Positions 9,301 through 18,481 of a stretch of 64,000 nt of DNA are shown one piece after another. This DNA comes from Chitinophagaceae bacterium UBA2375 (lineage in GTDB: Bacteria > Bacteroidota > Bacteroidia > Chitinophagales > Chitinophagaceae): the NCBI GenBank assembly GCA_002343985.1, contig DDTB01000023.1:1-64000 (forward strand). Direction: 5' to 3'. Every line of letters starts with the position of its first letter. The first letter of the stretch is position 1. The notes under the pieces are model-generated. The model ran no database searches. It saw only the letters and a program-made list of their open reading frames with translations, and was not told where the DNA came from. Both the position numbers and the translations under genes were made by a program.

Positions 9301-9446
9301 TGTCGCAAGGGTCTGGTGCCGAAGTGCAACGTCCGCTGGCAACGGTTGTAATAGGCGGTTTAATTACAGCCACGCTACTCACGCTGGTCGTTCTTCCGGT
9401 ACTGTATACGTTGTTCGAAAAAAAAACTCAACCTGCTGAATTATGA
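6324..9446 (+). CDS. cusA: CusA/CzcA-type heavy-metal RND efflux pump, inner-membrane subunit
   Basis: At 1040 residues it has full RND length with two sets of membrane segments and large periplasmic loops. The N-terminus (SIRNKVIVGMLTIALIIWG ... LPIDAVPDITNNQVQI) is typical of the heavy-metal efflux (HME) subfamily. TM4 contains the HME proton-relay signature LDFGLIVDGAVIIVEA with the expected Asp and Glu. The C-terminal half has GVAVLNGIVLIAEFNNL and GSGAEVQRPLATVVIGG. It exports monovalent (Cu/Ag) or divalent (Zn/Co/Cd) ions as a proton antiporter in a tripartite complex with the next two genes. Which metal cannot be told from this reading. Its stop overlaps the next start by 4 nt. Confidence 0.95.
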   Translation: MLHGIISFSIRNKVIVGMLTIALIIWGSYSLKQLPIDAVPDITNNQVQIITVSPTLAAPEIERLVTFPVEQTMATIPEIVEMRSISRFGLSVVTVVFEEDTDIYWARQQVNERLNQAQDQIPVGAGSPEIGPLSTGLSEIYQYVLRAKPGFEKKYDAMELRTIQDWIVRRQLIGTPGIADISSFGGYVKQYEVAIDPVKLRSMNISISQVFDALEKNNQNTGGAYIERKPNAYFIRSEGLVQTLDDIRQIVVKNTSNGLPVLMEDVGTIQFGSAARYGALTYNNTGEAVGGVVLMLKGANSSQVIAKVKDRIEQIRKTLPEGVEIEAFLDRTRLVNNAINTVVTNLAEGALIVVFVLVLLLGNFRAGLIVASVIPLAMLFAIAMMNLFGVSGNLMSLGALDFGLIVDGAVIIVEATMHHLGLSSITRKLSQREMDEEVEHSASSMMRSAAFGQIIILIVYLPILSLVGIEGKMFKPMAQTVSFAILGALILSITYVPMISALLLSKKTGHQPNFSDKIIAFAKRVYQPVIHSALKHRIITIAVSILLLAISLIVFLRMGGEFIPTLDEGDFAVETRLITGSSLSESIEVNVKTADVLIKNFPEVDAVIGKIGTSEIPTDPMSIEVTDLIITLKEKDEWVTAGNREELADKMLAKLEAELPGVMYGFQQPIQLRTNELMTGAKQDVVIKVYGEDLNLLAKYGEQIGKLAQEVEGAEDVFVEPIGGLPQIVVKWNRQRLAQFGLSMDEVNRVLRTGFAGEVAGLVFENEKKFELVVRLLNTNRKNISDVKNLFVITQAGVQVPLEQLADISLTIGANQIQRDDAKRRIVVGFNVRGRDVESIVKELNELITAQVKFEPGYYTTYGGSFKNLEEAKQRLVVAVPLALVLIFLLLYFTFHSFRHSLLIFTAIPLSAIGGVFALWLRDMPFSISAGVGFIALFGVAVLNGIVLIAEFNNLKKKGLAINDVVTQGTQVRLRPVLMTALVASLGFLPMALSQGSGAEVQRPLATVVIGGLITATLLTLVVLPVLYTLFEKKTQPAEL

Positions 9447-10663
9447 TTTACAGAAACAAAATTTTGATAGGGATGCTTTTGCTGATCGGGTTTTCAGCAA
9501 CAGCACAAAAAATGAATAGAGTAGAGGTGGTGCAAGCTGCTTTAGCAAACAACGATCAGATTAAAGCAGCAGCGTTTCAAACCGAGCAGGCAAAGCAACT
9601 TAAAAAATCGCATGCCGACTTTGGAAACTTTTCGGCCACACTTATGAAAGGCGAGTACAATACCATTCAGCAAGACAACAACCTTACGTTTACACAAAGC
9701 ATTCCATTCCCTGTTACACTCGCCTCGCAGGTAAAGTTAGGGAAGGAACAAGCCCTGGGAGCAGAACGGAATTTTACCGTAACACAAAATAATCTGGTGT
9801 ACCAGGTAAAAACCACATTCGAGCTTTTGTTGTATCATAGTGCGCAGCAACAACTTCTGCTTTCGCAGGATAGTTTGTTTACAGATTTTGTACGGGCAGC
9901 ATCGGTTCGATTCAGAACAGGTGAAGGCACATCGCTTGAAAAAGCAACTGCCGAAAGCCAGTTGTTGGAAGTAAAAAACAGAATACAGCAAAACGAAGCC
10001 GATATTTATATACTTCAAACACGCCTGCAAGTACTGGTTAAATCAAACGATTTGATTATCGCAGTCGATGATTTTGTAAAGTTAAACCCGGCCACCGGAA
10101 GTGTGGAAAGCAACCCAACTCTGTTGTACGAATTGCAACAAACCAATATTAGTAAACAGGCATTACGGGTTGAGCGAAATAAATTTTTGCCCAATCTGGA
10201 AGTAGGCTATTTCAATCAAACATTAATTGGGTTTCAGAATACTACCGGCACTGAAGATTTCTACGGTAAAAGCAAACGCTTTCAGGGATTTATAGTGGGG
10301 GTGTCTTTTCCGCTTTGGGTTGCCCCACAGATTGCGCGCTCGAAAGCCTCATACTATCAACATGAAGCCGCCCAAAAAAATGCAGATTATGTTAAAGCCA
10401 CCGTTAATCAGGAATATGTAGAGGCGCAGCGGGAATTAAAAAAGAATGAAGCCAGTCTTTCATTTTACGAAACGTCAGCTTTAAAAAATGCAACACTTAT
10501 ACTTTCGCACGCGCGTAAAGCATTTGGAGCGGGCGAAATTGGGTATGTAGAGTACCTTCAGTCGGTGCGCACAGCAATTGATATAAAAACCAATTACCTG
10601 CTGTCCTTGCAGCAACACAACCTGTCCATATTAAAATTAGAGTATCTAACCGGAAGTTTTTAA
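9443..10663 (+). CDS. TolC-family outer-membrane factor of the metal-efflux operon
   Basis: The 406-residue product has a signal peptide (ILIGMLLLIGFSATAQ) and long amphipathic helices with the OEP pattern, such as VRFRTGEGTSLEKATAESQ and ARKAFGAGEIGYVEYLQSV. It should form the trimeric exit duct for the CusA-like pump. It is shorter than E. coli CusC (about 460) but normal for Bacteroidota CzcC-like proteins. ATG overlaps the cusA stop (ATGA), consistent with translational coupling. Confidence 0.9.
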   Translation: MIYRNKILIGMLLLIGFSATAQKMNRVEVVQAALANNDQIKAAAFQTEQAKQLKKSHADFGNFSATLMKGEYNTIQQDNNLTFTQSIPFPVTLASQVKLGKEQALGAERNFTVTQNNLVYQVKTTFELLLYHSAQQQLLLSQDSLFTDFVRAASVRFRTGEGTSLEKATAESQLLEVKNRIQQNEADIYILQTRLQVLVKSNDLIIAVDDFVKLNPATGSVESNPTLLYELQQTNISKQALRVERNKFLPNLEVGYFNQTLIGFQNTTGTEDFYGKSKRFQGFIVGVSFPLWVAPQIARSKASYYQHEAAQKNADYVKATVNQEYVEAQRELKKNEASLSFYETSALKNATLILSHARKAFGAGEIGYVEYLQSVRTAIDIKTNYLLSLQQHNLSILKLEYLTGSF

Positions 10664-10668
10664 TCATT

Positions 10669-11808
10669 ATGAAGAATACCATAACCAGAATTGTACTTAT
10701 TGTTGTTGTTATAAATGTGAGTTCATGTTCAAAACCAGAACAGGCAGTAAAGCAGGAATCACATCCAAACAAAGCTCTTCAACTAAACGATGAACAACGG
10801 GAAGCCATCAGGCTTAAAGTTGGGAAAATCGAGTCCAGAAAAATCAGCAGTCCTATTCGGGTAAATGGCATGTTAGATGTGCCTCCGCAAAACATGGTAA
10901 CCATTGCGGCCCCTATGGGTGGGTTTGTAAAGCATACAGAATTATTACAAGGTATGCATGTTAAACAAGGTCAGGTAATAGCTACACTCGAACACCAGGA
11001 TTATATCCAGTTGCAACAAGATTATCTGGATAGTAAAACCCAACTTGAGTTTATGGAAGTAGAGTATAAGCGCCAGCAAGAACTTTCGGCCGAAAATGTA
11101 AACTCAGCCAAAGTATTACAGCAAACCCGTACAAACTATCTTTCCGCAAAAGCGAAGGAAGAAGGATTACGTGCACGAATAAAAATGATTGGTCTCTCGC
11201 CTGATGTAATAGAGAAGGAAGGCATAAAAGGCGTTATTACTATCAGAACACCTATTGCAGGCTATGTAACGGAAGTAAACATAAACCGGGGCAAATATGT
11301 TAATAATGCCGATATCATGGTTGAGATCGTAGACACCGAACATTTGCATGCCGAGGCACAAGTGTTTGAAAAGGATATTATGAGATTGCGCATCGGACAA
11401 ACCATGAGACTGGTACTGGCTAACGAAACGGAAGAACGTATAGCCACGGTTTACCTGATTGGAAAAGAAATTTCAGCAGAACGTACCATACGGGTACATT
11501 GCCATTTAGAAAATGAAGACCCGGCTCTAATTCCGGGTATGTACTTTAACGCAGTAATTGAAACGGAAGCTAACCCGGTGTTGGCTTTACCCGAAGATGC
11601 TGTGGTAAGCTATGATGGGATTAGTTATATTTTTGTTGAGAAAACACAGAATACGTTCGACTGGATTGAACTAAAAACAGGCATTAGCGAATCGGGTTAT
11701 ACCCATGTAATTTTGCCCGAAGGGTTTGATGTGAATGCAACTGTGGTTACACAAGGGGCGCATTCGTTGTTAAGCCTGTTGAAAAACTCGGGAGATGACG
11801 CTCATTAA
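10669..11808 (+). CDS. Periplasmic adaptor lipoprotein of the RND metal-efflux system (CusB/CzcB-like)
   Basis: The 379-residue product starts with a lipoprotein signal ending VINVSSC (Cys22 region), so it is probably acylated. It shows the membrane-fusion order: barrel-sandwich half (AAPMGGFVKHTELLQGMHVK), helical hairpin rich in Gln/Glu, second lipoyl half (TIRTPIAGYVTEVNINRGK), beta-barrel and a membrane-proximal domain. It links pump and outer-membrane factor and may hand metal to the pump. It lies 5 nt after the TolC-family gene. No CusF-like domain was seen at either end. Confidence 0.92.
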   Translation: MKNTITRIVLIVVVINVSSCSKPEQAVKQESHPNKALQLNDEQREAIRLKVGKIESRKISSPIRVNGMLDVPPQNMVTIAAPMGGFVKHTELLQGMHVKQGQVIATLEHQDYIQLQQDYLDSKTQLEFMEVEYKRQQELSAENVNSAKVLQQTRTNYLSAKAKEEGLRARIKMIGLSPDVIEKEGIKGVITIRTPIAGYVTEVNINRGKYVNNADIMVEIVDTEHLHAEAQVFEKDIMRLRIGQTMRLVLANETEERIATVYLIGKEISAERTIRVHCHLENEDPALIPGMYFNAVIETEANPVLALPEDAVVSYDGISYIFVEKTQNTFDWIELKTGISESGYTHVILPEGFDVNATVVTQGAHSLLSLLKNSGDDAH

Positions 11809-12454
11809 TGATTTAAGAGTTACAGATATTTTAGTTTACGCACTGGGCTTTATTGCACAGGCTTGCTTTGGTGCGCGCACGGTTGTTCAATGGGTGCAAT
11901 CCGAACGTGCCGGGCGCGTAGTATCGCCTACCTGGTTTTGGGTTTTCAGTTTGTGTGGCTCGGCACTATTTCTTATTTATGGACTACTGCGCCACGATGT
12001 GATAATTCTTTTTGGGCAAACCATTTCGTTCTATATCTATATCCGCAACCTGCAACTGAAGAAAGCGTGGAGCAACATTAGCCGTATAGTCAGGTTAATT
12101 ATTTTACCATTTCCATTCTTGTTGATGTTAGGCGCATGGCTGATGAACCCACAAAACTTTAGTTATATTTTTGAAGGAACCAATTTTTCCAATACGGCCC
12201 TTATCGCAGGAGGGGTGGGGCAGTTACTTTTAAATTTGCGCTACCTGTATCAATGGTATTTTTCAGAAAAGGCACAACAATCGCTTTTGCCCCTGGGCTT
12301 TTGGATTATTAGTGCAGCGGCATCGCTCATGGTAGTGTACTACGGAATAATGCATAACGAGCCTGTACTGCTGGTAGCGCAAAGTATGGGTTTTGTGGTG
12401 TACCTGCGCAACATTTACTTCGCCTTACGAACGCGCACAGTTGTAGCGCAGTAA
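11795..12454 (+). CDS. Membrane protein with two tandem LAB_N (lipid-A-disaccharide synthase N-terminal) domains
   Basis: The 219 residues hold two copies of the small LAB_N unit. The first (about 10-85) contains FGARTVVQWVQSERAGRVV and GQTISFYIYIRNLQL; the second (about 125-205) contains LNLRYLYQWYFSEKAQQ and AQSMGFVVYLRNIYF. Each unit has three predicted membrane helices in a PQ-loop-like arrangement. LAB_N normally precedes glycosyl- or lipid-A-related enzymes; as a standalone duplicate its role is unknown. It overlaps the adaptor gene by 14 nt, so it is read as part of the efflux transcript, an unusual place for a lipid-linked domain. Confidence 0.85.
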   Translation: MTLINDLRVTDILVYALGFIAQACFGARTVVQWVQSERAGRVVSPTWFWVFSLCGSALFLIYGLLRHDVIILFGQTISFYIYIRNLQLKKAWSNISRIVRLIILPFPFLLMLGAWLMNPQNFSYIFEGTNFSNTALIAGGVGQLLLNLRYLYQWYFSEKAQQSLLPLGFWIISAAASLMVVYYGIMHNEPVLLVAQSMGFVVYLRNIYFALRTRTVVAQ

Positions 12455-12466
12455 GTATCTTGCACC

Positions 12467-13669
12467 ATGACCGATTGGAAACGGATTAGTGATAGCACGG
12501 TGCAAGCGTTCATTTTTGAAAATGAACATGCTGATGAACGCGAACTGATGCTGCACCATAAAACGCTTTTTGATCTGCCTTCAAAATTAATAGCTGAACA
12601 AATAGCCGGCAGGCGCAAGGCAAAAAAGAAACTGCCGCTGTGGTATAACACAAAAGGCGTTGTGTATCCGCCCACACTTAACCTCGAGCAATCCTCATCG
12701 CAGGCAACCGCACAATTCAAGGCAACATTTCTTAAAACGATAACGAATCAAAAAACTATAACAGACCTTACAGGAGGGTTTGGTGTAGATTCGTTTTTCT
12801 TCTCAAAGAAATTTGATTCAGTAACCTCTGTTGAGCCAAACCCGGATTTGCTTGCGCTTGTACAACACAATTATATACAATTAGGTGTAACCAATGTGAA
12901 TCACATTCAGACTACAGCCGAAGCATTTCTTTCGGCAGCAACAGAAACAGGAGTTTTTTATACAGACCCCTCCCGAAGGGATGATCGCACAAGAAAGATT
13001 TTTAAACTTAGTGCTTGCTCACCAGATATTACCCAACTGCATGCCCTGCTTTTTGCGAATGCTGAATGGCTGCTACTCAAGGCTTCACCCTTACTGGATA
13101 TTCAACAAGGCTTGCGCGAATTGCCCCATGTTAAAATCGTAATGGCATTGGCAGTTGAAAATGAAATGAAAGAGTTACTCTTTCTGGCGCAGCGTGGGTT
13201 TAATGAACCTCCAAAGATTATGGCTATTGATCTTATGGCAACGGGCGAAATAAAATCAGAGGTTACGTTTACACAAGCCCAGGAGGCAACTTCGCAATCT
13301 GAATTTAGTGAACCACAACAGTATTTATACGAACCGAATGCCGCCTTACTCAAAGCCGGAGCCTTTAAGGTAATTGCACATAAATTTAATCTGTATAAAC
13401 TGGCACAACATACACACCTGTACACATCTCAGAACAGAGTACATGATTTTCCCGGGCGTACCTTTCAAATAGAAAAAGTAAATCCAACAGATGAAGATTT
13501 GCATGAATGGCTACCCGATAATCGCGCGCATGTGGCCATTCGCAACTATCCACTTACAGCTGCTCAGCTTATGAAAAAGCTAAACCTTTCGGAAGGCGGC
13601 AGTCGGTTTGTTTGGGGACTCAGCACGGCAAAGAGAAAGTATGTAGTGCTGTGTGAGCGTCTTTCCTAA
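12467..13669 (+). CDS. Class I SAM-dependent methyltransferase with THUMP-like domain (PG_1098 family)
   Basis: The 400-residue product has SAM motif I as DLTGGFGVDSFFFSKKF, an acidic loop at SVEPNPDLL, and the family-specific catalytic-type motif YTDPSRRDDRTRKIF. A C-terminal THUMP-like region follows (VAIRNYPLTAAQLMKKLNL). The PG_1098 group is common in Bacteroidota and thought to act on nucleic acid, probably RNA, but the target is unproven. It begins 12 nt after the LAB_N gene and may share its transcript. Confidence 0.85.
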   Translation: MTDWKRISDSTVQAFIFENEHADERELMLHHKTLFDLPSKLIAEQIAGRRKAKKKLPLWYNTKGVVYPPTLNLEQSSSQATAQFKATFLKTITNQKTITDLTGGFGVDSFFFSKKFDSVTSVEPNPDLLALVQHNYIQLGVTNVNHIQTTAEAFLSAATETGVFYTDPSRRDDRTRKIFKLSACSPDITQLHALLFANAEWLLLKASPLLDIQQGLRELPHVKIVMALAVENEMKELLFLAQRGFNEPPKIMAIDLMATGEIKSEVTFTQAQEATSQSEFSEPQQYLYEPNAALLKAGAFKVIAHKFNLYKLAQHTHLYTSQNRVHDFPGRTFQIEKVNPTDEDLHEWLPDNRAHVAIRNYPLTAAQLMKKLNLSEGGSRFVWGLSTAKRKYVVLCERLS

Positions 13670-13837
13670 GCATATTCTGATACCAGTAAGATTGCATTTA
13701 TGCATATCAATCGTTTTCGCTACTAACTGTTAGTCGGCACCGAAATTTTAATTGGTATGAATGTAAGATTTCCAAATACAATACCTGTAAATTGGAGGTT
13801 CGCTTTACATTAATTTTCTAAAACTACTACTTTGGAA

Positions 13838-16800
13838 ATGCAGACTGACCAGCAGGGATTATACCGCCCCGAATTTGAGAAAGACTCGTGTGGCGTTGGT
13901 TTTATTGCCAACATGAAAGGAAACAAATCGCATCAGATAGTGAGCGATGCGCTTACCATGCTTGAGCGGATGGAACACCGTGGAGCATGTGGCTGCGAAC
14001 CGAATACAGGCGATGGAGCTGGCATTTTAATACAAGTACCGCACGAATTTTTTATAAGCGAATGCAGAAAGCTTGGGTTTAAACTTCCGGAGTTTGGAAG
14101 TTATGGAGTAGGGCTTGTCTTCTTTCCACACGATGCTAAAGTGCGCGAAGAATGCCGCAAAGTATTAGATCGCCAGATCAAAAAAATGAAGATGACGTTG
14201 CTGGGCTATCGTGTGTTGCCAGTAAACAATAAAGACCTTGGGCAAACAGCATTAAATGCCGAACCCGTAATGGAGCAAGTATTCATTAAACGGCCCGATA
14301 AAATTACAAACCCGGATGATTTTGAACGTAAACTTTTTATTCTAAGAAAATACACAACCCATATCATTACCGAATCGGTAAAGGGAGTGGCTAACCAATT
14401 TTATTTCTCTTCACTTTCCTACAAAACCATTGCCTACAAAGGTATGGTTACTTCGGGGCAGTTACGCCCGTATTTTGCCGATCTGGAGCACGAAGATGTG
14501 GTATCGGCATTAGCCGTAATTCACTCGCGCTTTTCAACTAACACATTTCCTTCGTGGAGGTTGGCACAACCCTTCCGCTACATTGCGCACAATGGCGAGA
14601 TCAATACCGTGCGTGGAAATATAAACTGGCTTAATTCCAAGGAGGCTTTTTTTGCATCGGAGTATTTTACACGCGAAGAGTTGGATATGATTTTGCCGAT
14701 TTGTAATCCAAAGCAATCAGACTCATCTAATCTGGATAATGCCATTGAGTTGCTGGTTCATGCCGGCCGTTCGCTGCCTCATGTAATGATGATGATGATA
14801 CCTGAAGCTTGGGATGGTAATGAAAGCATGAGCCAGGAGAAACGAGATTTCTATGAGTATCATGCAAACCTGATGGAACCCTGGGATGGCCCGGCATCCA
14901 TTACGTTTACCGATGGAAAAATTATCGGAGCAACACTCGATCGCAATGGCCTGCGCCCTTCCCGTTTTGTAGTTACCGATGATGATATGGTGATTATGGC
15001 ATCGGAAGTGGGTGTGCTGGATATAGACCAGGCTCGCGTGGTTACGAAAGGCCGCTTGCAACCAGGCAAAATGTTTGTGGTAGATATGGAGCAGGGCCGC
15101 ATCGTAAGCGATGATGAATTGAAAAGAGAAATCTGCAACCGCCAGCCTTACGGCAAATGGCTGCGCGAGAATAAAGTACGGTTACAAGACCTTCCGGAGC
15201 CGGGCGGAAGTTTTCATAAATACGATCCGGTTACGTTCCTGAAAAGACAAATTTCATTTGGATATACCTCAGAAGACTTGCGGGTGATTCTTACACAAAT
15301 GTGTGAAACCGGTAAAGAAGCGCTTGGCTCGATGGGCAACGATACTCCACTGGCTGTGCTTTCCAAACAAGCACAACATTTAAGCAGTTATTTTAAACAA
15401 CTCTTTGCACAGGTAACTAATCCGCCAATCGATCCCATTCGCGAGCGGTTGGTAATGTCGCTGGTTTCGCATGTGGGCGGATCGTTAAATCTGCTGGAAG
15501 AATCGCCCGAGCATTGCATTACTCTGGAGTTACCCACACCCGTGCTTACCAACAATGAGATGGAGCGAATCCGGTACATTGATCATCGGCATCTGCAAAC
15601 CAAAACCATTTATACCTATTTCAAAGCCGATGGCAAACCGGGTTCACTTGAAAACGGATTGAATCGCGTGTGTCAATATGTTACCGATGCGATTGAAGAC
15701 GGGTTTACAATCATTCTTCTGTCGGACAGAAGTTTTGATAGCGGCCACGCACAAATTCCTTCGCTGCTGGCTGTAGCGGCCGTGCATCATGATTTGATTC
15801 GGAAAGGGCTGAGAGGGAAAGTAGGATTACTCGTAGAAGCTGGCGATGTGTGGGAAACACATCACTATGCCACCCTGCTGGGTTATGGAGCATCAGGTGT
15901 TAATCCATACCTCGTGTATCAAACCATACACGATATGAAAAAACGCAAGGTGTTGAAAGAAGACCTTACCGAAGAACAAGCAATTGCAAATTACAAAAAG
16001 GCAGTGGCCGGAGAGTTGCTCAAGATTATGAGTAAGATGGGAATCTCAACCCTGCAATCGTATCATGGAGCGCAAATATTTGAAGCGTTGGGTATACATC
16101 CTGAAGTGATTGATCAATATTTTACCGGAACCGTATCGCGTATTGGTGGTTTAAAATTAGATGATATTGCGCGTGAGGCATTAGCTAAACATCGACTGGC
16201 CTTTCCTAAAACAAATAACTGGCTGCCTCACCTGGCAGTGGGGGGCGTGTATCAATGGAAACAACGGGGCGAAGCGCATTTGTTTAATCCACAAACCATT
16301 CATTTGTTGCAGCAGTCAACCAAGATGAATGATTATAACCTGTTTAAAAAATATTCTAACCTGATTAATGATCAGAGTGAGCGGGCCATTACGCTGCGAA
16401 GCCTGCTCAAATTCAAAAAGAGCAAATCAATTTCAATTAACGAAGTAGAATCGAAAGAAAGCATCTTCAAACGATTTGCTACAGGGGCTATGTCGTTTGG
16501 TTCTATTTCGTACGAAGCACATAGCACACTTGCCGTAGCCATGAATCGCATTGGAGGCAAGAGCAACAGTGGCGAAGGGGGTGAAGACGAAAGCAGGTTT
16601 GCACCAAAGGAAAATGGCGATTGGGAAAACTCGGCCATTAAACAAGTTGCTTCCGGTCGGTTTGGAGTAACCAGTTATTACCTCACTAATGCTAAAGAAC
16701 TTCAGATAAAAATGGCACAAGGTGCCAAGCCAGGCGAAGGGGGTCAGTTGCCCGGCCATAAAGTAGATGATTGGATTGGGCGCGTGCGTCATTCTACACC

Positions 16801-18400
16801 AGGAGTTGGTTTAATATCGCCACCACCACATCACGATATTTATTCTATTGAAGATTTAGCACAACTTATTTACGATTTAAAAAATGCAAACCGTGAAGCA
16901 CGCATCAGTGTAAAGCTGGTGAGTGAAGCTGGTGTGGGCACCATTGCTTCAGGTGTGGCCAAAGCCCATGCCGATGTAATTCTAATTGCCGGGCACGATG
17001 GCGGTACGGGGGCATCGCCCATCAGTTCTATTCGCCATGCAGGGTTGCCGTGGGAGCTTGGTCTGGCCGAAGCACACCAAACATTGGTGCGCAACAAACT
17101 ACGTGGTCGTGTGGTCTTACAAGCCGATGGACAAATTCGTACCGGGCGCGATCTGGCAATTGCCGCGTTGCTTGGCGCAGAAGAATGGGGTGTGGCTACA
17201 GCAGCGCTTGTTACTACCGGCTGTATTATGATGCGCAAGTGTCATCTTAATACTTGCCCTGTGGGAGTAGCTACACAAAACAAAGAACTGCGCGCGCTCT
17301 TTACCGGTAAGCCGGAATATGTAGTAAACCTCTTTACATTTTTAGCTGAAGAACTTCGTGAAATTATGGCGGAGTTGGGATTTCGCACAGTAAACGAAAT
17401 GGTAGGCCAGGCCGATAGACTTGAAATGCGCAAGGATGAGGAGCATTGGAAATATCACAACCTTAATCTCTCTCCTCTCTTGTTTAAAGAACCAATGAGC
17501 CTGGATACAGCGCTGTTTAAACAAGAAGAGCAGGATCATGGAATTGAAGCCGTGTTAGATAGAAAATTGATTAAGCTGGCTAAACCAGCCTTAACAAAAG
17601 CAGAACGCGTGCAAGGTGAATTTGTGATTACCAACCAGGACAGGGCCGTGGGGGCTATGCTCAGCAACGAGATTTCAAAAATTTATCTCGGCCCTGGCTT
17701 GCCAGCCGATACGGTACAAATAAAATTCAACGGAACAGCCGGGCAAAGCTTTGGTGCATTTGTAACGGGTGGAGTAACATTCGAACTGGAAGGCGATGCG
17801 AACGATTACTTTGGCAAAGGCTTATCGGGTGGCAAAATGATTTTGTATCCATCTACCACAGCAACCTTCAATCCATCAAAAAATATTATTGTGGGGAATG
17901 TGGCCTTCTTTGGCGCTACCGCTGGCGAAGCCTTTATTAAAGGAATGGCAGGCGAACGTTTTGCGGTGCGCAACTCGGGTGTAAAAGTTGTGGTAGAAGG
18001 CGTAGGCGATCATGGCTGCGAATACATGACAGGTGGAACGGTAGTAATACTGGGCGATACAGGAAGAAATTTTGCTGCCGGCATGAGTGGTGGGGTAGCC
18101 TATGTGTGGGATGTAAACAAAACATTTGTAAAAAATTGCAATATGGAGATGGTGCTGCTCGACACGCTGGATGAAGAAGATGAACACTTGCTGCACAGTA
18201 TGATTGAGCAACACAAGCATCACACCAACAGCGAAGTGGCTGCACATATATTAAGTTACTGGACCAACACCTATAAGAATTTTATTAAAGTAATGCCTAT
18301 TGATTACAAGAAAGTGTTGGAAAAACGCAAAGCCGAAAAGAAATCAACTACTGCGCAAACCACTTTTGGTAATACAGATTTTAAATTTTCATCAAACTAA
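13838..18400 (+). CDS. gltB: Glutamate synthase (NADPH) large subunit
   Basis: About 1520 residues, normal GOGAT alpha length. The N-terminal glutaminase begins after a short leader at the nucleophile Cys in KDSCGVGFIANMKG. Then come the central domain, the FMN-binding synthase domain (GGEDESRF ... AQGAKPGEGGQLPGHKVD), the [3Fe-4S] ligands Cys-x5-Cys-x4-Cys in CIMMRKCHLNTCPVG, and the C-terminal beta-helix repeats (GNVAFFGATAGEAFIKG, GGTVVILGDTGRNF). It makes two glutamates from glutamine and 2-oxoglutarate with GltD. ATG 13838 is preferred; a TTG at 13832 is in frame but sits within a -7-like TACTTTG. Confidence 0.97.
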   Translation: MQTDQQGLYRPEFEKDSCGVGFIANMKGNKSHQIVSDALTMLERMEHRGACGCEPNTGDGAGILIQVPHEFFISECRKLGFKLPEFGSYGVGLVFFPHDAKVREECRKVLDRQIKKMKMTLLGYRVLPVNNKDLGQTALNAEPVMEQVFIKRPDKITNPDDFERKLFILRKYTTHIITESVKGVANQFYFSSLSYKTIAYKGMVTSGQLRPYFADLEHEDVVSALAVIHSRFSTNTFPSWRLAQPFRYIAHNGEINTVRGNINWLNSKEAFFASEYFTREELDMILPICNPKQSDSSNLDNAIELLVHAGRSLPHVMMMMIPEAWDGNESMSQEKRDFYEYHANLMEPWDGPASITFTDGKIIGATLDRNGLRPSRFVVTDDDMVIMASEVGVLDIDQARVVTKGRLQPGKMFVVDMEQGRIVSDDELKREICNRQPYGKWLRENKVRLQDLPEPGGSFHKYDPVTFLKRQISFGYTSEDLRVILTQMCETGKEALGSMGNDTPLAVLSKQAQHLSSYFKQLFAQVTNPPIDPIRERLVMSLVSHVGGSLNLLEESPEHCITLELPTPVLTNNEMERIRYIDHRHLQTKTIYTYFKADGKPGSLENGLNRVCQYVTDAIEDGFTIILLSDRSFDSGHAQIPSLLAVAAVHHDLIRKGLRGKVGLLVEAGDVWETHHYATLLGYGASGVNPYLVYQTIHDMKKRKVLKEDLTEEQAIANYKKAVAGELLKIMSKMGISTLQSYHGAQIFEALGIHPEVIDQYFTGTVSRIGGLKLDDIAREALAKHRLAFPKTNNWLPHLAVGGVYQWKQRGEAHLFNPQTIHLLQQSTKMNDYNLFKKYSNLINDQSERAITLRSLLKFKKSKSISINEVESKESIFKRFATGAMSFGSISYEAHSTLAVAMNRIGGKSNSGEGGEDESRFAPKENGDWENSAIKQVASGRFGVTSYYLTNAKELQIKMAQGAKPGEGGQLPGHKVDDWIGRVRHSTPGVGLISPPPHHDIYSIEDLAQLIYDLKNANREARISVKLVSEAGVGTIASGVAKAHADVILIAGHDGGTGASPISSIRHAGLPWELGLAEAHQTLVRNKLRGRVVLQADGQIRTGRDLAIAALLGAEEWGVATAALVTTGCIMMRKCHLNTCPVGVATQNKELRALFTGKPEYVVNLFTFLAEELREIMAELGFRTVNEMVGQADRLEMRKDEEHWKYHNLNLSPLLFKEPMSLDTALFKQEEQDHGIEAVLDRKLIKLAKPALTKAERVQGEFVITNQDRAVGAMLSNEISKIYLGPGLPADTVQIKFNGTAGQSFGAFVTGGVTFELEGDANDYFGKGLSGGKMILYPSTTATFNPSKNIIVGNVAFFGATAGEAFIKGMAGERFAVRNSGVKVVVEGVGDHGCEYMTGGTVVILGDTGRNFAAGMSGGVAYVWDVNKTFVKNCNMEMVLLDTLDEEDEHLLHSMIEQHKHHTNSEVAAHILSYWTNTYKNFIKVMPIDYKKVLEKRKAEKKSTTAQTTFGNTDFKFSSN

Positions 18401-18404
18401 AAAA

Positions 18405-18465
18405 AGTTTAAAGTGGAAAGTCTTAAAGTTTAAAGTAACTGATTTTGAACTTTTCACTTAAAACT
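18405..18465. repeat. Imperfect inverted repeat of ACTTTAAACT type between gltB and gltD
   Basis: 18405-18421 and 18449-18465 are inverted repeats with 15 of 17 bases matching, and an AAGTTTAAAGT direct repeat lies between. The 81-bp gap consists almost wholly of this material. It could form an intercistronic hairpin; no T-run follows that would make it a terminator. Confidence 0.6.
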
Positions 18466-18481
18466 TCAAACTTTTAAAGCC

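Noticed and set aside
18405..18465. Possible terminator between gltB and gltD
   Set aside because: The inverted repeat is AT-rich and not followed by a T-run; gltD is likely still co-transcribed.
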